Assembly (NCBI RefSeq): GCF_001721645.1
Contig: NZ_CP017141.1
Span: 3,224,001 to 3,288,000, forward strand
Direction: 5' to 3'
Source: Pedobacter steynii
GTDB taxonomy: Bacteria; Bacteroidota; Bacteroidia; Sphingobacteriales; Sphingobacteriaceae
DNA: 64,000 bases
The notes under the pieces are model-generated. The model was not told where the DNA came from. It ran no database searches and saw only the letters and a program-made list of their open reading frames with translations. The position numbers and the translations under genes were made by a program. Positions 55,579 through 63,917 of the stretch are shown piece by piece (the first letter of the stretch is position 1; each line of letters begins with the position of its first letter).

Positions 55579-56316
55579 ATGCCCGAGAGAGAGAATTTTG
55601 GAGAGTATTCTAAGACTTTTATCACCGCAGTCCCTGCTGATCTGAAAAGCCAGGAGGCGCTCTTCTTTGATGAGCGGATTCCTAAATTTGCGGATGAAGC
55701 AGTTTATATCTATTCTTTTAAGCAGAACCGTATGATCTATGCGAGCGGTTGGGAAGAAATATTAGGATATAGAGATGATGAGATCAATATGCTGGCCATT
55801 GTGAATATGTCTGCGCCGGAATTTGCGCATTTCTCGCATGAACTGAATGATAAGGCACTTAAGTTTATTCATCATAAGTCAAAAGATCTTGAAAAATATA
55901 GTTTTACGATTGAACTGAAAAAGATTCATAAAAATGGAACCCAGGTGCCTATTTCTGCAAGAGTAGGTGTTTTTAGCTCCGAAAACGGAAAGATAGAATC
56001 TATTATCGGCCGTTTTCAGGTCAATAGAAGTCTGATTTTTGGGAAGGTTATGCGTTATGCTGCCTATGGACCAGAAAAGGAAAAGTTCGAAGAAGAGTTG
56101 AATAAAATCCTGTTTAGCTATCTGGCCATCTCCAATAAAGAAAAGGAGGCCCTGGAGCTGGTGGCAAAAGGGTACTCCTTTAAAGAAATTGCCCATGCGC
56201 TAAAGGTTTCTCATTCGGCTATCGAGAAAAGGATTATTCCATTGTATAAGCGATTCAATGTGAAGAGTCTGACACACCTGGTTAGTTTTGCCTACGACAA
56301 TTATATTTTACCTTAA
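55579..56316 (+). CDS. PAS-domain LuxR-type transcription regulator
   Basis: 245 residues. A PAS/PAC sensor domain (~40-150: VYIYSFKQNRMIYASGWEEILGYRDDEIN, IELKKIHKNGTQVPISARVGVF) precedes a GerE/LuxR helix-turn-helix at the C terminus (ISNKEKEALELVAKGYSFKEIAHALKVSHSAIEKRI). No receiver domain and no membrane segment, so it is a one-component cytosolic sensor of an unknown ligand or redox state. It abuts the membrane ATPase gene tail to tail with no base between the two coding ends. Confidence 0.88.
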   Translation: MPERENFGEYSKTFITAVPADLKSQEALFFDERIPKFADEAVYIYSFKQNRMIYASGWEEILGYRDDEINMLAIVNMSAPEFAHFSHELNDKALKFIHHKSKDLEKYSFTIELKKIHKNGTQVPISARVGVFSSENGKIESIIGRFQVNRSLIFGKVMRYAAYGPEKEKFEEELNKILFSYLAISNKEKEALELVAKGYSFKEIAHALKVSHSAIEKRIIPLYKRFNVKSLTHLVSFAYDNYILP

Positions 56317-57363
56317 CTAAGTATTTCCAAGGTTTACCGTGATGATGTCTGATTCCGGTACACCTATGGTTCCGAGTAAGGTCTCCCAACGTTCCTCTAC
56401 CTGTTCAGAGGGTTCTTCATTTCCCATCACCCAGATGATGTTCATTGCTTTAATGTGTTGGATATTAGACGGCCCATATTCAGCATTATTGAGCAATTCA
56501 TAAAATAAAGTTGCCCTGAGAATATCTTTTTTGATCAAGCCGCCGGGGTTGATATCGTCGATAACCAGTAGGGAAGAATCATGCCAGGTCCATGATCCCG
56601 GTGAATGGCTGATGTGGTCTCTCTGTTCAAAAAACATAGACAACAACTTAGTGGCAGTAACGTAGCTGCAACGGTTGTTCCTGATAGAGAATTCTGTTGC
56701 TATTCCTACAGAAAGAGAGGTTTTTCCACTGCCTTTAGAACCAAACAGGAGCAGGTGTTTTCCTTTTTCTTTACTGTTCAAAAACCCGGTAATTATTTTT
56801 TTGTGCTGGTCCTGCATATTGAAATTCCACTGGCTCAACCGAAGCTGGAAAGGATAACCAGCATTTTGGAGGTGCATCTTTGTAGAATACCAGTAGTAGG
56901 AAGGATAAATCGCGAGGAGGCATAGGGTCACAAAACCGATCATCATTATTGGGGAATAGCAGCAGATCAGGCTGCATGCAAGTGCACCCATTCCAAAAAA
57001 ACAGAGGTCGGTCAGGGTGTCGAAGGCCAGATTTGCCCATTCCGGGTTAAAAATATAGGTCGTTTTTCCTGATGCAGATTTTTTGATCGTTTTATTAAGG
57101 AGGAGAGGGCCAAGGAAATTAAAGAGTTCGAATAAAATCCAGCATCCCCAAATGATTAATGGGGCCCAGATCTCTGCCTGTTTTATTTCTGTTTTAGAGA
57201 GCAGGATTTTATGTAAGATAAATGTCGGAATAAAACCCAATGAAAAATGTCCAAACTGATTGGCCATCCAGGAATAGGTTAACGTTACCCCCCGATAAGC
57301 ATCTTTTCCGATAAGGTCCCTTTTGAGTTGCAAAAGGATATCTTTTCTGGTAATAAATTTCAT
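56317..57363 (-). CDS. Membrane-anchored P-loop ATPase of unknown function
   Basis: 348 residues. The first ~165 residues hold about four hydrophobic segments (for example HFSLGFIPTFILHKILL, PLIIWGCWILFELFNFLGPLL and YSPIMMIGFVTLCLLAIYP). The second half is a cytosolic P-loop domain with Walker A GSKGSGKTS (208-216) and Walker B LLVIDDI (265-271), of the DnaA/DnaC/IstB-like AAA+ type, ending with a sensor-like MNIIWVMGNEEPSEQVEERWETLLG. I do not recognise the family as a whole. A replication-loader-type ATPase fused to a membrane domain is unusual. Confidence 0.7.
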   Translation of the reverse strand: MKFITRKDILLQLKRDLIGKDAYRGVTLTYSWMANQFGHFSLGFIPTFILHKILLSKTEIKQAEIWAPLIIWGCWILFELFNFLGPLLLNKTIKKSASGKTTYIFNPEWANLAFDTLTDLCFFGMGALACSLICCYSPIMMIGFVTLCLLAIYPSYYWYSTKMHLQNAGYPFQLRLSQWNFNMQDQHKKIITGFLNSKEKGKHLLLFGSKGSGKTSLSVGIATEFSIRNNRCSYVTATKLLSMFFEQRDHISHSPGSWTWHDSSLLVIDDINPGGLIKKDILRATLFYELLNNAEYGPSNIQHIKAMNIIWVMGNEEPSEQVEERWETLLGTIGVPESDIITVNLGNT

Positions 57364-57562
57364 GATTGCGCGTCTTTTCAGATATTTTTCAAAACTAAAT
57401 TAAAAAAATTAAAAAAACTTTTGAGTGTAATTTGTTTTCCTTAAAAATGAAGGGGTACGGTTAATGAACTAAATACCGTTTCGTTCTATCCTTAGGCGAA
57501 TTTTCAACTGCTGTTGCTCTGGTTTTAAATCATTATAATTGCCCAAATTCAAACAATAAAAT

Positions 57563-58735
57563 ATGTTAGAAACGATGGATAATTCTGTAGGATATAATTT
57601 TAGTATCTCAGAAAATCAGGAGATGATCAGGAAAATGGTAAAAGATTTTGCTGAAAAAAATATTCGTGCAAATGTAATGGAATGGGATGAAGCTCAGCAT
57701 TTTCCGGTTGAGGTTTTTAAGAAGTTAGGTGAGCTTGGATTGATGGGCGTATTGGTCCCTGAGATTTACGGTGGATCTGGTTTTGGATACCAGGAATATG
57801 TAGATGTGATTGTGGAAGTGGCTAAGGTTTGCGGTTCTATCGGTTTATCATTAGCAGCACACAACTCATTATGTACCGGTCATATTTTAGCTTTTGCGAA
57901 TGAAGAACAAAAACATAGATGGTTGCCTAAATTAGCTACTGCAGAATGGATCGGTGCCTGGGGCCTTACAGAGGCGAATACCGGCTCTGATGCTTTGCGC
58001 ATGATGACTACTGCTACACTTGAAGGAGATGAGTATGTGATCAACGGAGCAAAAAACTGGATTACTCATGGTAAATCAGGTGATATTGCAGTAGTAATGG
58101 TTCGTACAGGAGAGAAAGGAAGTTCCAAAGGAATTTCTGCTATAGTAGTGGAGCGTGGTACTCCTGGTTTTTCTGCGGGTAAAAAGGAGAATAAATTAGG
58201 AATGCGTGCTTCGGAGACGACAGAAATGATTTTCGATAATTGCCGGGTACCTAAGAAAAATCTGCTTGGAAATGTTGGGGAAGGGTTTAAGCAAGCCATG
58301 AAAGTATTGGATGGCGGAAGAATCTCTATTGCAGCCTTATCTTTAGGAATTGCTAAAGGAGCTTATGAAGCTGCCGTTAATTATGCGAAAGAACGTCATC
58401 AGTTCGGACAGCCGATTGCGAATTTTCAGGGGATTAGTTTTAAACTGGCTGATATGGCTACAGAAATTGAAGCTGCAGAATTATTGATTCGTCAGGCTGC
58501 AGATATGAAGAACCGTGGACTACCTATGACCAAAGAATCTGCAATGGCAAAGTATTTTGCTTCTGAAGTTTCTGTAAGGTGTGCAACGGAGGCAGTACAG
58601 ATTTTCGGTGGATATGGATATACTAAAGATTTCCCGGTAGAAAAGTATTACAGGGACAGTAAATTGTGTACCATTGGCGAAGGAACCTCAGAAATACAAA
58701 AAATTGTGATTGCAAGGGAAGTTTTAAAAGATTAA
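57563..58735 (+). CDS. Acyl-CoA dehydrogenase (short/medium-chain type)
   Basis: 390 residues, the normal length. It removes two hydrogens from the alpha-beta bond of acyl-CoA with FAD and passes electrons to ETF. Family signatures: WIGAWGLTEANTGSDALRM, NKLGMRASETTEMIFDNCRVP, RHQFGQPIANFQGISFKLADMA and IFGGYGYTKDFPVEKYYRDSKL. The catalytic base Glu lies in IGEGTSEIQK, as in butyryl/short-chain enzymes. An in-frame ATG at residue 5 is another possible start. It is monocistronic, followed by a terminator. Confidence 0.95.
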   Translation: MLETMDNSVGYNFSISENQEMIRKMVKDFAEKNIRANVMEWDEAQHFPVEVFKKLGELGLMGVLVPEIYGGSGFGYQEYVDVIVEVAKVCGSIGLSLAAHNSLCTGHILAFANEEQKHRWLPKLATAEWIGAWGLTEANTGSDALRMMTTATLEGDEYVINGAKNWITHGKSGDIAVVMVRTGEKGSSKGISAIVVERGTPGFSAGKKENKLGMRASETTEMIFDNCRVPKKNLLGNVGEGFKQAMKVLDGGRISIAALSLGIAKGAYEAAVNYAKERHQFGQPIANFQGISFKLADMATEIEAAELLIRQAADMKNRGLPMTKESAMAKYFASEVSVRCATEAVQIFGGYGYTKDFPVEKYYRDSKLCTIGEGTSEIQKIVIAREVLKD

Positions 58736-58788
58736 TTTGTACCTTCCTATAAATAAAGCATATTCTAACCAAATATAACCAAAAACGG

Positions 58789-58821
58789 AATCCGGTGATC
58801 AGAGATGATCCCGGATTTTTT
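58789..58821 (+). terminator. Intrinsic terminator after the acyl-CoA dehydrogenase gene
   Basis: AATCCGGTGATCA (58789-58801) pairs with TGATCCCGGATT (58806-58817), one bulged T, GAGA loop, then a run of six T. Confidence 0.85.
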
Positions 58822-58829
58822 ATTGATAG

Positions 58830-59201
58830 CTATTTAATGGAAATGATCTCGTACACCACAAAAGGACTATAACCTCTCCAGGGAAGGGCCCCTATATATT
58901 CTTTATAGCGTAGTTCAAAGACTTTTCCGCTGTTCAGCATCATTTTTTCAGCGATAGCTTTGTCTTCTACAGAAAACTCAAACTCATTGGATTGAATATT
59001 GCCGGTTTGTTTGGAACGGATTCCTGACTGGATCAATTTGCCTTCATAGGTTTTGAACAGGTATCCTTTTTTGACCACATAGTTGAGTTCTCCGGCTTTA
59101 ACGCCTTCTCCCAGCACAAAGTTGTAGCGAAAGTAAAAGAATCCTGCCAGGATAAGAATCAGCACTCCAAGGATGATAAAAAGCGTTTTTTTTGACTTCA
59201 T
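58830..59201 (-). CDS. Uncharacterised membrane-anchored 123-residue protein
   Basis: An N-terminal helix (TLFIILGVLILILAGFFYF) anchors a small beta-rich extracytoplasmic domain: GELNYVVKKGYLFKTYEGKLIQSG, NEFEFSVEDKAIAEKMM and VFELRYKEYIGALPWRGYSPFVVYEI. I recall homologues in Bacteroidota listed as 6-phosphogluconate dehydrogenase, a name that nothing in this sequence supports: there is no Rossmann motif and it is far too short. Function unknown. It is convergent with the acyl-CoA dehydrogenase gene. Confidence 0.7.
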   Translation of the reverse strand: MKSKKTLFIILGVLILILAGFFYFRYNFVLGEGVKAGELNYVVKKGYLFKTYEGKLIQSGIRSKQTGNIQSNEFEFSVEDKAIAEKMMLNSGKVFELRYKEYIGALPWRGYSPFVVYEIISIK

Positions 59202-59275
59202 AGGTTATTTTAAATAAGTACTCAAGATATACAATATATATAGGTGATTGTTTTTAATAAATTTACACTTATTGT

Positions 59276-59305
59276 TTTGATTCTCAAAACAAAGCTCTAT
59301 CTTTG
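59276..59305 (+). promoter_or_regulatory. rpsU promoter
   Basis: TTTG (59276-59279), 18 nt, then TATCTTTG (59298-59305). Complete Bacteroidota promoter about 36 bp before the rpsU ATG. Confidence 0.75.
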
Positions 59306-59341
59306 CAGTCCTAAAAACAACGAGAGGGGGTATATTACGTT

Positions 59342-59536
59342 ATGATTATCATTAATATTAAAGACGGCGAATCACTAGATAAAGCCTTGAAACGTTTCAA
59401 AAAGAAATTTGAAAAAACAGGAGTGTTAAGAGAATTACGTAGCCGCCAAGCTTATGAGAAAAAATCTGTAGCTCGTCGTACACTAGTTAAACACGCTATT
59501 TACAAGCAGAACATGCAACTTGAAGGAACTGTATAG
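59342..59536 (+). CDS. rpsU: 30S ribosomal protein S21
   Basis: 64 residues, very basic: MIIINIKDGESLDKALKRFK and GVLRELRSRQAYEKKSVARR are the S21 pattern. S21 sits near the anti-Shine-Dalgarno end of 16S rRNA; in Bacteroidota it takes part in hiding that sequence, consistent with the rare use of Shine-Dalgarno sites in this window. It is single-gene, with its own promoter and terminator. Confidence 0.97.
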   Translation: MIIINIKDGESLDKALKRFKKKFEKTGVLRELRSRQAYEKKSVARRTLVKHAIYKQNMQLEGTV

Positions 59537-59560
59537 TTTCTGAAAAGTTTAAATGATATT

Positions 59561-59597
59561 AAAGCGCTGTCGGTAAACCCGGTAGCGCTTTTTTATT
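59561..59597 (+). terminator. Intrinsic terminator after rpsU
   Basis: AAAGCGCT (59561-59568) pairs with AGCGCTTT (59584-59591), with a small inner CGG/CCG pair, followed by TTTATTTTT. Confidence 0.85.
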
Positions 59598-59673
59598 TTT
59601 TATGTTAAAATAAAAACAATTAGCTGGACTATGTTTTGTATATTCACTTAATCGTGTCATACAAATTGTTTTT

Positions 59674-60558
59674 ATGATTGTTGCTCAATTCCTGATATAT
59701 CTCCAGCACGAGAAACGTTATTCTCCACATACCATTCAGTCTTACAAGACCGACTTGTTGCAGTTTAGTGAATACCTGCTGCAAACATTTGAATTGCCCT
59801 TAACCGAAGCAGGGCATGTGCACGTAAGGAATTTTATGGTGTCGCTTCTGGAGGATCATGTTTCCGAGAATTCTGTAGGAAGGAAGCTATCTACGCTTCG
59901 CAGCTTCTATAAATATCTTTCGCGTGAGGGTTTGGTTGCACTGAATCCGATGGCGCTTGTAAAGGCGCCTAAAATACCTAAAAGACTTCCTGTATTCGTA
60001 GATGACCAGAAGCTGGATGTCCTGTTGGATTCCGGAGATTTTTTCGATGATACTTTTCCTTCAGTGCGTGATAAACTGGTGATTGAAACTTTATTTGGTA
60101 CCGGTATGCGTTTGGCGGAATTGCTTTCCCTGAAAGAAGCTGACGTTGATTTTTATGGTGCTACAGTCCGGGTTTTGGGAAAAAGAAATAAAGAGAGAAT
60201 TATTCCGATCAGTAAAGTCCTTGGTGATCAGGTAAAAGCCTATCTTGAATTGAAAACGTTACAAAATTTTGATAACAAAACGGGACCCTTAATCGTTACA
60301 GGTAAAGGTGCACCTGCTTATCCTAAACTCATCTATAGGATTGTGACCAGTTATTTGACAAATATATCCACACAGGATAAAAAAAGTCCGCATGTATTGC
60401 GCCATTCTTACGCAACAAGCCTGTTGAACAGGGGTGCAGATTTAAATGCAATAAAAGAGTTATTGGGCCATTCCAGTCTGGCGGCAACGCAGGTATATAC
60501 CCATAACTCTGTAGAGAGATTAAAATCAATATATAAACAAGCCCATCCAAAGGCATAA
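59674..60558 (+). CDS. Tyrosine recombinase XerC/XerD
   Basis: 294 residues, the size of chromosomal Xer proteins. The N-terminal SAM-like core-binding domain (FLIYLQHEKRYSPHTIQSYKTDL) is followed by the catalytic domain with Arg in GTGMRLAELLSL, Lys in VLGKRNKERIIPI, HVLRHSYATSLL (His and Arg), LGHSSLAATQ (His) and nucleophile Tyr in VYTH. It resolves chromosome dimers at dif, and is not a mobile-element integrase: no att sites or phage genes are nearby. Whether it is XerC or XerD cannot be decided. It precedes hpf by 14 bp. Confidence 0.93.
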   Translation: MIVAQFLIYLQHEKRYSPHTIQSYKTDLLQFSEYLLQTFELPLTEAGHVHVRNFMVSLLEDHVSENSVGRKLSTLRSFYKYLSREGLVALNPMALVKAPKIPKRLPVFVDDQKLDVLLDSGDFFDDTFPSVRDKLVIETLFGTGMRLAELLSLKEADVDFYGATVRVLGKRNKERIIPISKVLGDQVKAYLELKTLQNFDNKTGPLIVTGKGAPAYPKLIYRIVTSYLTNISTQDKKSPHVLRHSYATSLLNRGADLNAIKELLGHSSLAATQVYTHNSVERLKSIYKQAHPKA

Positions 60559-60572
60559 AAAAGGAGGAAACA

Positions 60573-60920
60573 ATGAAAATTACAGTTCAATCGATCCATT
60601 TCAATGCAGACCAGAAGTTGTTAGAGTTTATTCAGAAGAAAGTTGATAAGTTAGATCAGTTCTTCGACCAGATTATTAGCGGGGAGGTTTATTTGAAATT
60701 AGAGAATGTAGATGATGAGGCTAATAAAATAAGTGAGATCAAACTGATCGTTCCGGGAGTTACGATGTTCGCGAAAGAGCAATGTAAATCTTTTGAAGAG
60801 GCGACGGATTTGGCAATTGAGTCCCTGAGAAAACAAATCACCAAACATAAAGACAAGACAAGAGAAAAATTAAGTGAACATAAAGCAATTTTAAATGCAG
60901 ACGAAGTCTCTGATTATTAG
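60573..60920 (+). CDS. hpf: Ribosome hibernation-promoting factor (HPF/RaiA family, short form)
   Basis: 115 residues: MKITVQSIHFNADQKLLEFIQKKVDKL and VYLKLENVDDEANKISEIKLIVPG show the beta-alpha-beta HPF fold. It binds the 30S decoding site and inactivates ribosomes in stationary phase. The end (KHKDKTREKLSEHKA) is short, so it lacks the long-form dimerisation domain. A strong purine-rich AAGGAGG (60561-60567) stands 5 bp before the ATG, unusual in this phylum where such sites are seldom used. Confidence 0.93.
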   Translation: MKITVQSIHFNADQKLLEFIQKKVDKLDQFFDQIISGEVYLKLENVDDEANKISEIKLIVPGVTMFAKEQCKSFEEATDLAIESLRKQITKHKDKTREKLSEHKAILNADEVSDY

Positions 60921-60951
60921 GAGGATATTTTAAGCGTTTTTAAGAAAAAGG

Positions 60952-60982
60952 TTGGCGGGGCTAAAACCCGCCAATTTTTTTT
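60952..60982 (+). terminator. Intrinsic terminator after hpf
   Basis: TTGGCGGG (60952-60959) pairs with CCCGCCAA (60967-60974), then eight T (60975-60982). Confidence 0.9.
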
Positions 60983-60991
60983 GAAAATAAT

Positions 60992-61022
60992 TTTGGATCG
61001 TATTAAAATTCGTGTACATTTG
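60992..61022 (+). promoter_or_regulatory. Promoter of the tRNA-tuf operon
   Basis: TTTG (60992-60995), 19 nt, TACATTTG (61015-61022). A complete Bacteroidota promoter about 105 bp before the first tRNA. The leader between holds no gene. Confidence 0.8.
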
Positions 61023-61127
61023 CAATCCCAATCAGAGAGGGCGTTTCTCTTAAAAGATTCGGAAAGTTCTGTGAAAGATTAAACATTATAAAAATCATTG
61101 CCTAACCATATGCAATGAATGATATAA

Positions 61128-61200
<73 letters not shown>

Positions 61201-61240
61201 CTTTTAACTTCGATACTGAAAGGTATTGGCAAGTTAAAAG
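61201..61240 (+). repeat. Hairpin spacer between tRNA-Thr and tRNA-Tyr
   Basis: CTTTTAACTT (61201-61210) and AAGTTAAAAG (61231-61240) are exact complements, filling the whole spacer, with an inner ATAC/GTAT pair. Probably a processing structure between the two tRNAs. Confidence 0.7.
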
Positions 61241-61241
61241 C

Positions 61242-61324
61242 GGGGGGATACCAGAGTGGCCAAATGGGACAGACTGTAACTCTGTTGTCGCAAGACTTCG
61301 AAGGTTCGAATCCTTCTCCCCCCA
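61242..61324 (+). tRNA. tRNA-Tyr (anticodon GTA)
   Basis: Class II tRNA of 83 nt with a long variable arm; acceptor GGGGGGA/TCCCCCC, anticodon GTA at 61276-61278, T-arm AGGTTCGAATCCTT. Confidence 0.95.
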
Positions 61325-61334
61325 CAATACAAAA

Positions 61335-61407
61335 GCGAAAGTAGCTCAGTTGGTAGAGCGATAGCCTTCCAAGCTATAGGTCGCGAGTTCGAACCTCGTC
61401 TTTCGCT
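61335..61407 (+). tRNA. tRNA-Gly (anticodon TCC)
   Basis: Acceptor GCGAAAG/CTTTCGC, anticodon loop CTTCCAA with TCC at 61368-61370, T-arm GAGTTCGAACCTC. Confidence 0.95.
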
Positions 61408-61437
61408 CAAATTGGAAAAGCTGGGAAATCGGCAAAG

Positions 61438-61479
61438 AATTAAGTAGTTTAATTAGAATACCGATTAAACTACTTAATT
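61438..61479 (+). repeat. 16-bp perfect inverted repeat between tRNA-Gly and tRNA-Thr
   Basis: Arms 61438-61453 (AATTAAGTAGTTTAAT) and 61464-61479 are exact complements with a 10-nt loop. No U-run follows, so it is more likely a processing hairpin than a terminator. Confidence 0.8.
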
Positions 61480-61507
61480 AACTTAGATTGCAAGCTGAGA
61501 TTAAAAA

Positions 61508-61579
<72 letters not shown>

Positions 61580-61701
61580 CAAGATAAAAACAAGCTTTGT
61601 TGAATCTGTAATTATAGCAGTTGAACAAGGTTTTTTGTGTTGAATTTGTATCAAAACAATTAATTAATAAAAAGTTATAAACTACTAATAAGTATAAAAA
61701 C

Positions 61702-62889
61702 ATGGCAAAAGAAAAGTTTGACCGCAGCAAGCCGCACTTAAACATCGGCACAATCGGTCACGTTGACCACGGTAAAACAACCTTAACAGCAGCTATCACT
61801 AAAGTGTTATCTGATGCTGGTTTATCTGAGGCGCGTTCATTTGATTCTATTGACTCTGCTCCAGAGGAAAAAGAAAGAGGTATCACTATCAATACAGCAC
61901 ACGTTGAGTATTCAACAGCTAACCGTCACTATGCTCACGTTGACTGTCCAGGTCACGCGGATTACGTGAAAAACATGGTTACTGGTGCTGCGCAAATGGA
62001 TGGAGCTATCATCGTTGTAGCTGCTACAGATGGTCCGATGCCACAAACTCGTGAGCACATTCTATTGGCTCGTCAGGTTGGTGTTCCTTCATTGGTAGTA
62101 TTCATGAATAAAGTGGATATGGTTGACGATCCTGAATTACTAGAACTAGTAGAGATGGAAGTTCGTGAATTGTTATCTTTCTATGAATTCCCTGGTGATG
62201 ATATCCCTGTGATTCAAGGTTCGGCTCTTGGTGGTTTGAACGGTGATCCGAAATGGGTTGGAAAAATCATGGAGCTAATGGATGCTGTAGATAGTTACAT
62301 TCCAATTCCTCCACGTTTAACTGATCTTCCATTCTTAATGCCTGTTGAAGATGTATTCTCGATCACTGGTCGTGGTACTGTTGCAACTGGTCGTATTGAG
62401 CGTGGTGTAATCAACTCTGGTGATCCAGTTGAAATCTTAGGTATGGGTGCTGAAAATCTTAAATCAACTGTAACAGGTGTTGAGATGTTCCGTAAGATCC
62501 TTGATTATGGTGAAGCAGGTGATAACGTAGGTCTATTGTTACGTGGTATTGAGAAAACTGATATCCGTCGTGGTATGGTTATCTGTAAACCAGGTTCTGT
62601 AACTCCTCACACAGATTTCAAAGCTGAGATCTATGTATTATCAAAAGCTGAAGGTGGACGTCACACTCCATTCTTTAACAAATACCGTCCACAATTCTAT
62701 TTCCGTACCACAGACGTTACTGGTGAGATCTCACTAGCTGAAGGAACTGAAATGGTTATGCCAGGTGATAACGTTACGATCACAGTTAAATTGATCAACG
62801 CAATCGCAATGGAAAAAGGTCTACGTTTCGCAATCCGTGAGGGTGGTAGAACAGTAGGTGCTGGTCAGGTAACTGAAATTTTAAAATAG
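61702..62889 (+). CDS. tuf: Elongation factor Tu
   Basis: 395 residues, complete. EF-Tu carries aminoacyl-tRNA to the ribosome with GTP. G motifs: [14 protein letters not shown] (G1), [12 protein letters not shown] (G2), [12 protein letters not shown] (G3), NKVDMV (G4, NKxD) and SALGGL (G5); beta-barrel domains 2 and 3 follow ([33 protein letters not shown]). It lies between tRNA-Thr and tRNA-Trp in the order tRNA-tuf-tRNA-secE-nusG-rplK, conserved across bacteria. Codon use is more uniform than in neighbouring genes, as expected of high expression. Confidence 0.99.
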   Translation: MAKEKFDRSKPHLNIGTIGHVDHGKTTLTAAITKVLSDAGLSEARSFDSIDSAPEEKERGITINTAHVEYSTANRHYAHVDCPGHADYVKNMVTGAAQMDGAIIVVAATDGPMPQTREHILLARQVGVPSLVVFMNKVDMVDDPELLELVEMEVRELLSFYEFPGDDIPVIQGSALGGLNGDPKWVGKIMELMDAVDSYIPIPPRLTDLPFLMPVEDVFSITGRGTVATGRIERGVINSGDPVEILGMGAENLKSTVTGVEMFRKILDYGEAGDNVGLLLRGIEKTDIRRGMVICKPGSVTPHTDFKAEIYVLSKAEGGRHTPFFNKYRPQFYFRTTDVTGEISLAEGTEMVMPGDNVTITVKLINAIAMEKGLRFAIREGGRTVGAGQVTEILK

Positions 62890-62924
62890 TATTTTATCCC
62901 TCAGGGATAAGAGAAACAATAAAG

Positions 62925-62965
62925 CAAAGTACTTAGGCTTTAAACCGCCTGAGTACTTTGTTTCT
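62925..62965 (+). terminator. Terminator or attenuator after tuf
   Basis: CAAAGTACTTAGGC (62925-62938) pairs with GCCTGAGTACTTTG (62947-62960), 14 bp with one wobble, then TTTCT. A small ATCCCTCAGGGAT hairpin precedes it. The weak T-run suggests partial read-through into tRNA-Trp and secE-nusG. Confidence 0.75.
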
Positions 62966-63003
62966 AAAGAAGCTGCTAAATCTTGGAAAAGAAATAGCTT
63001 ATA

Positions 63004-63076
63004 CACGGGAATAGTTCAACGGTAGAATAGAGGTCTCCAAAACCTTTGATCAGGGTTCGAATCCTTGTTCCCGTGC
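63004..63076 (+). tRNA. tRNA-Trp (anticodon CCA)
   Basis: Acceptor CACGGGA/TCCCGTG, anticodon loop CTCCAAA with CCA at 63037-63039, T-arm AGGGTTCGAATCCTT. Confidence 0.95.
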
Positions 63077-63088
63077 AAAAAATTAATT

Positions 63089-63286
63089 ATGGCTAAAGTA
63101 GTTCAATTTATTAAAGAATCGTATGAAGAAATGACCCAGAAGGTTACTTGGCCTACATGGGGAGAATTGCAAAATTCTGCAGTGCTGGTTCTGGTAGCTT
63201 CGTTTATTATTGCATTGGTTGTCTTTGCAATGGATAAAGGTTCTACTTTTGTTTTAGATACTTTTTATAAATCACTTTCTAATTAA
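63089..63286 (+). CDS. secE: Preprotein translocase subunit SecE
   Basis: 65 residues from ATG 63089 (MAKVVQFIKESYEEMTQKVTWPTWGEL); a longer reading from 63065 would begin inside tRNA-Trp and is rejected. An amphipathic helix with the TWPTWGELQNSAV motif precedes one membrane helix (LVLVASFIIALVVFAMDKG). It clamps SecY in the translocon. This is the single-helix short form. It is followed by nusG after 9 bp. Confidence 0.95.
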   Translation: MAKVVQFIKESYEEMTQKVTWPTWGELQNSAVLVLVASFIIALVVFAMDKGSTFVLDTFYKSLSN

Positions 63287-63295
63287 TATAGCTAA

Positions 63296-63838
63296 ATGGA
63301 CGATCAGTTAAAATGGTATGTAGTTAGGGCTGTTAGCGGAAAAGAAAAGAAGGTAAAACAGTATATCGATTCTGAAATTAGCCGTTTAGGTTTTTCTCAC
63401 CTTGTACCTCAGGTATTAATCCCAATGGAGAAATACTATCAGATGAAGGAGGGGAAAAAAATTGCAAAAGAGCGTAACTTCTATCCCGGATATGTTTTAA
63501 TTGAAGCAAATTTGGACGGAGAACTGGAACACATTATTAAGAACGTTAATAGTGTGATTGGTTTTTTAGGGGATAAAGGCGGAAACCCGGTACCTATGCG
63601 TCAGGCAGAGGTTAACCGTATTTTAGGTAAAGTTGATGAGATGAGCCAGCAAGGTGAAACCATGAACGTTGCTTACTATGTCGGAGAGAATGTAAAAGTA
63701 ATGGATGGACCATTTAATGGTTTTACCGGCGTGATCGAAGAGGTGAACGAAGAGAAGAAAAAACTAAAAGTTATGGTTAAGATTTTCGGAAGAAAAACTC
63801 CATTGGAGCTTAACTATATGCAGGTAGAAAAAGAATAG
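63296..63838 (+). CDS. nusG: Transcription antitermination/elongation factor NusG
   Basis: 180 residues. The NGN domain ([20 protein letters not shown] to [20 protein letters not shown]) that binds RNA polymerase precedes a linker and the KOW domain ([40 protein letters not shown], cited in parts) which contacts S10 or Rho. Complete, in the standard secE-nusG-rplK order. Confidence 0.98.
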   Translation: MDDQLKWYVVRAVSGKEKKVKQYIDSEISRLGFSHLVPQVLIPMEKYYQMKEGKKIAKERNFYPGYVLIEANLDGELEHIIKNVNSVIGFLGDKGGNPVPMRQAEVNRILGKVDEMSQQGETMNVAYYVGENVKVMDGPFNGFTGVIEEVNEEKKKLKVMVKIFGRKTPLELNYMQVEKE

Positions 63839-63917
63839 AATTCAATTCATATAAGATCTTAAATGTTACTTGCTTCCAACATTATAACATTGAGTATTAA
63901 TATTAACAAAACAGAAA

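Noticed and set aside
59674..60558. Xer-type recombinase as a mobile-element integrase
   Set aside because: Its size and position between rpsU and hpf, with no att-like repeats or element genes, fit a chromosomal XerC/D protein.
63065..63088. Extended secE start at a TTG
   Set aside because: It would lie inside tRNA-Trp; MAKVVQFIKE from 63089 is the family start.
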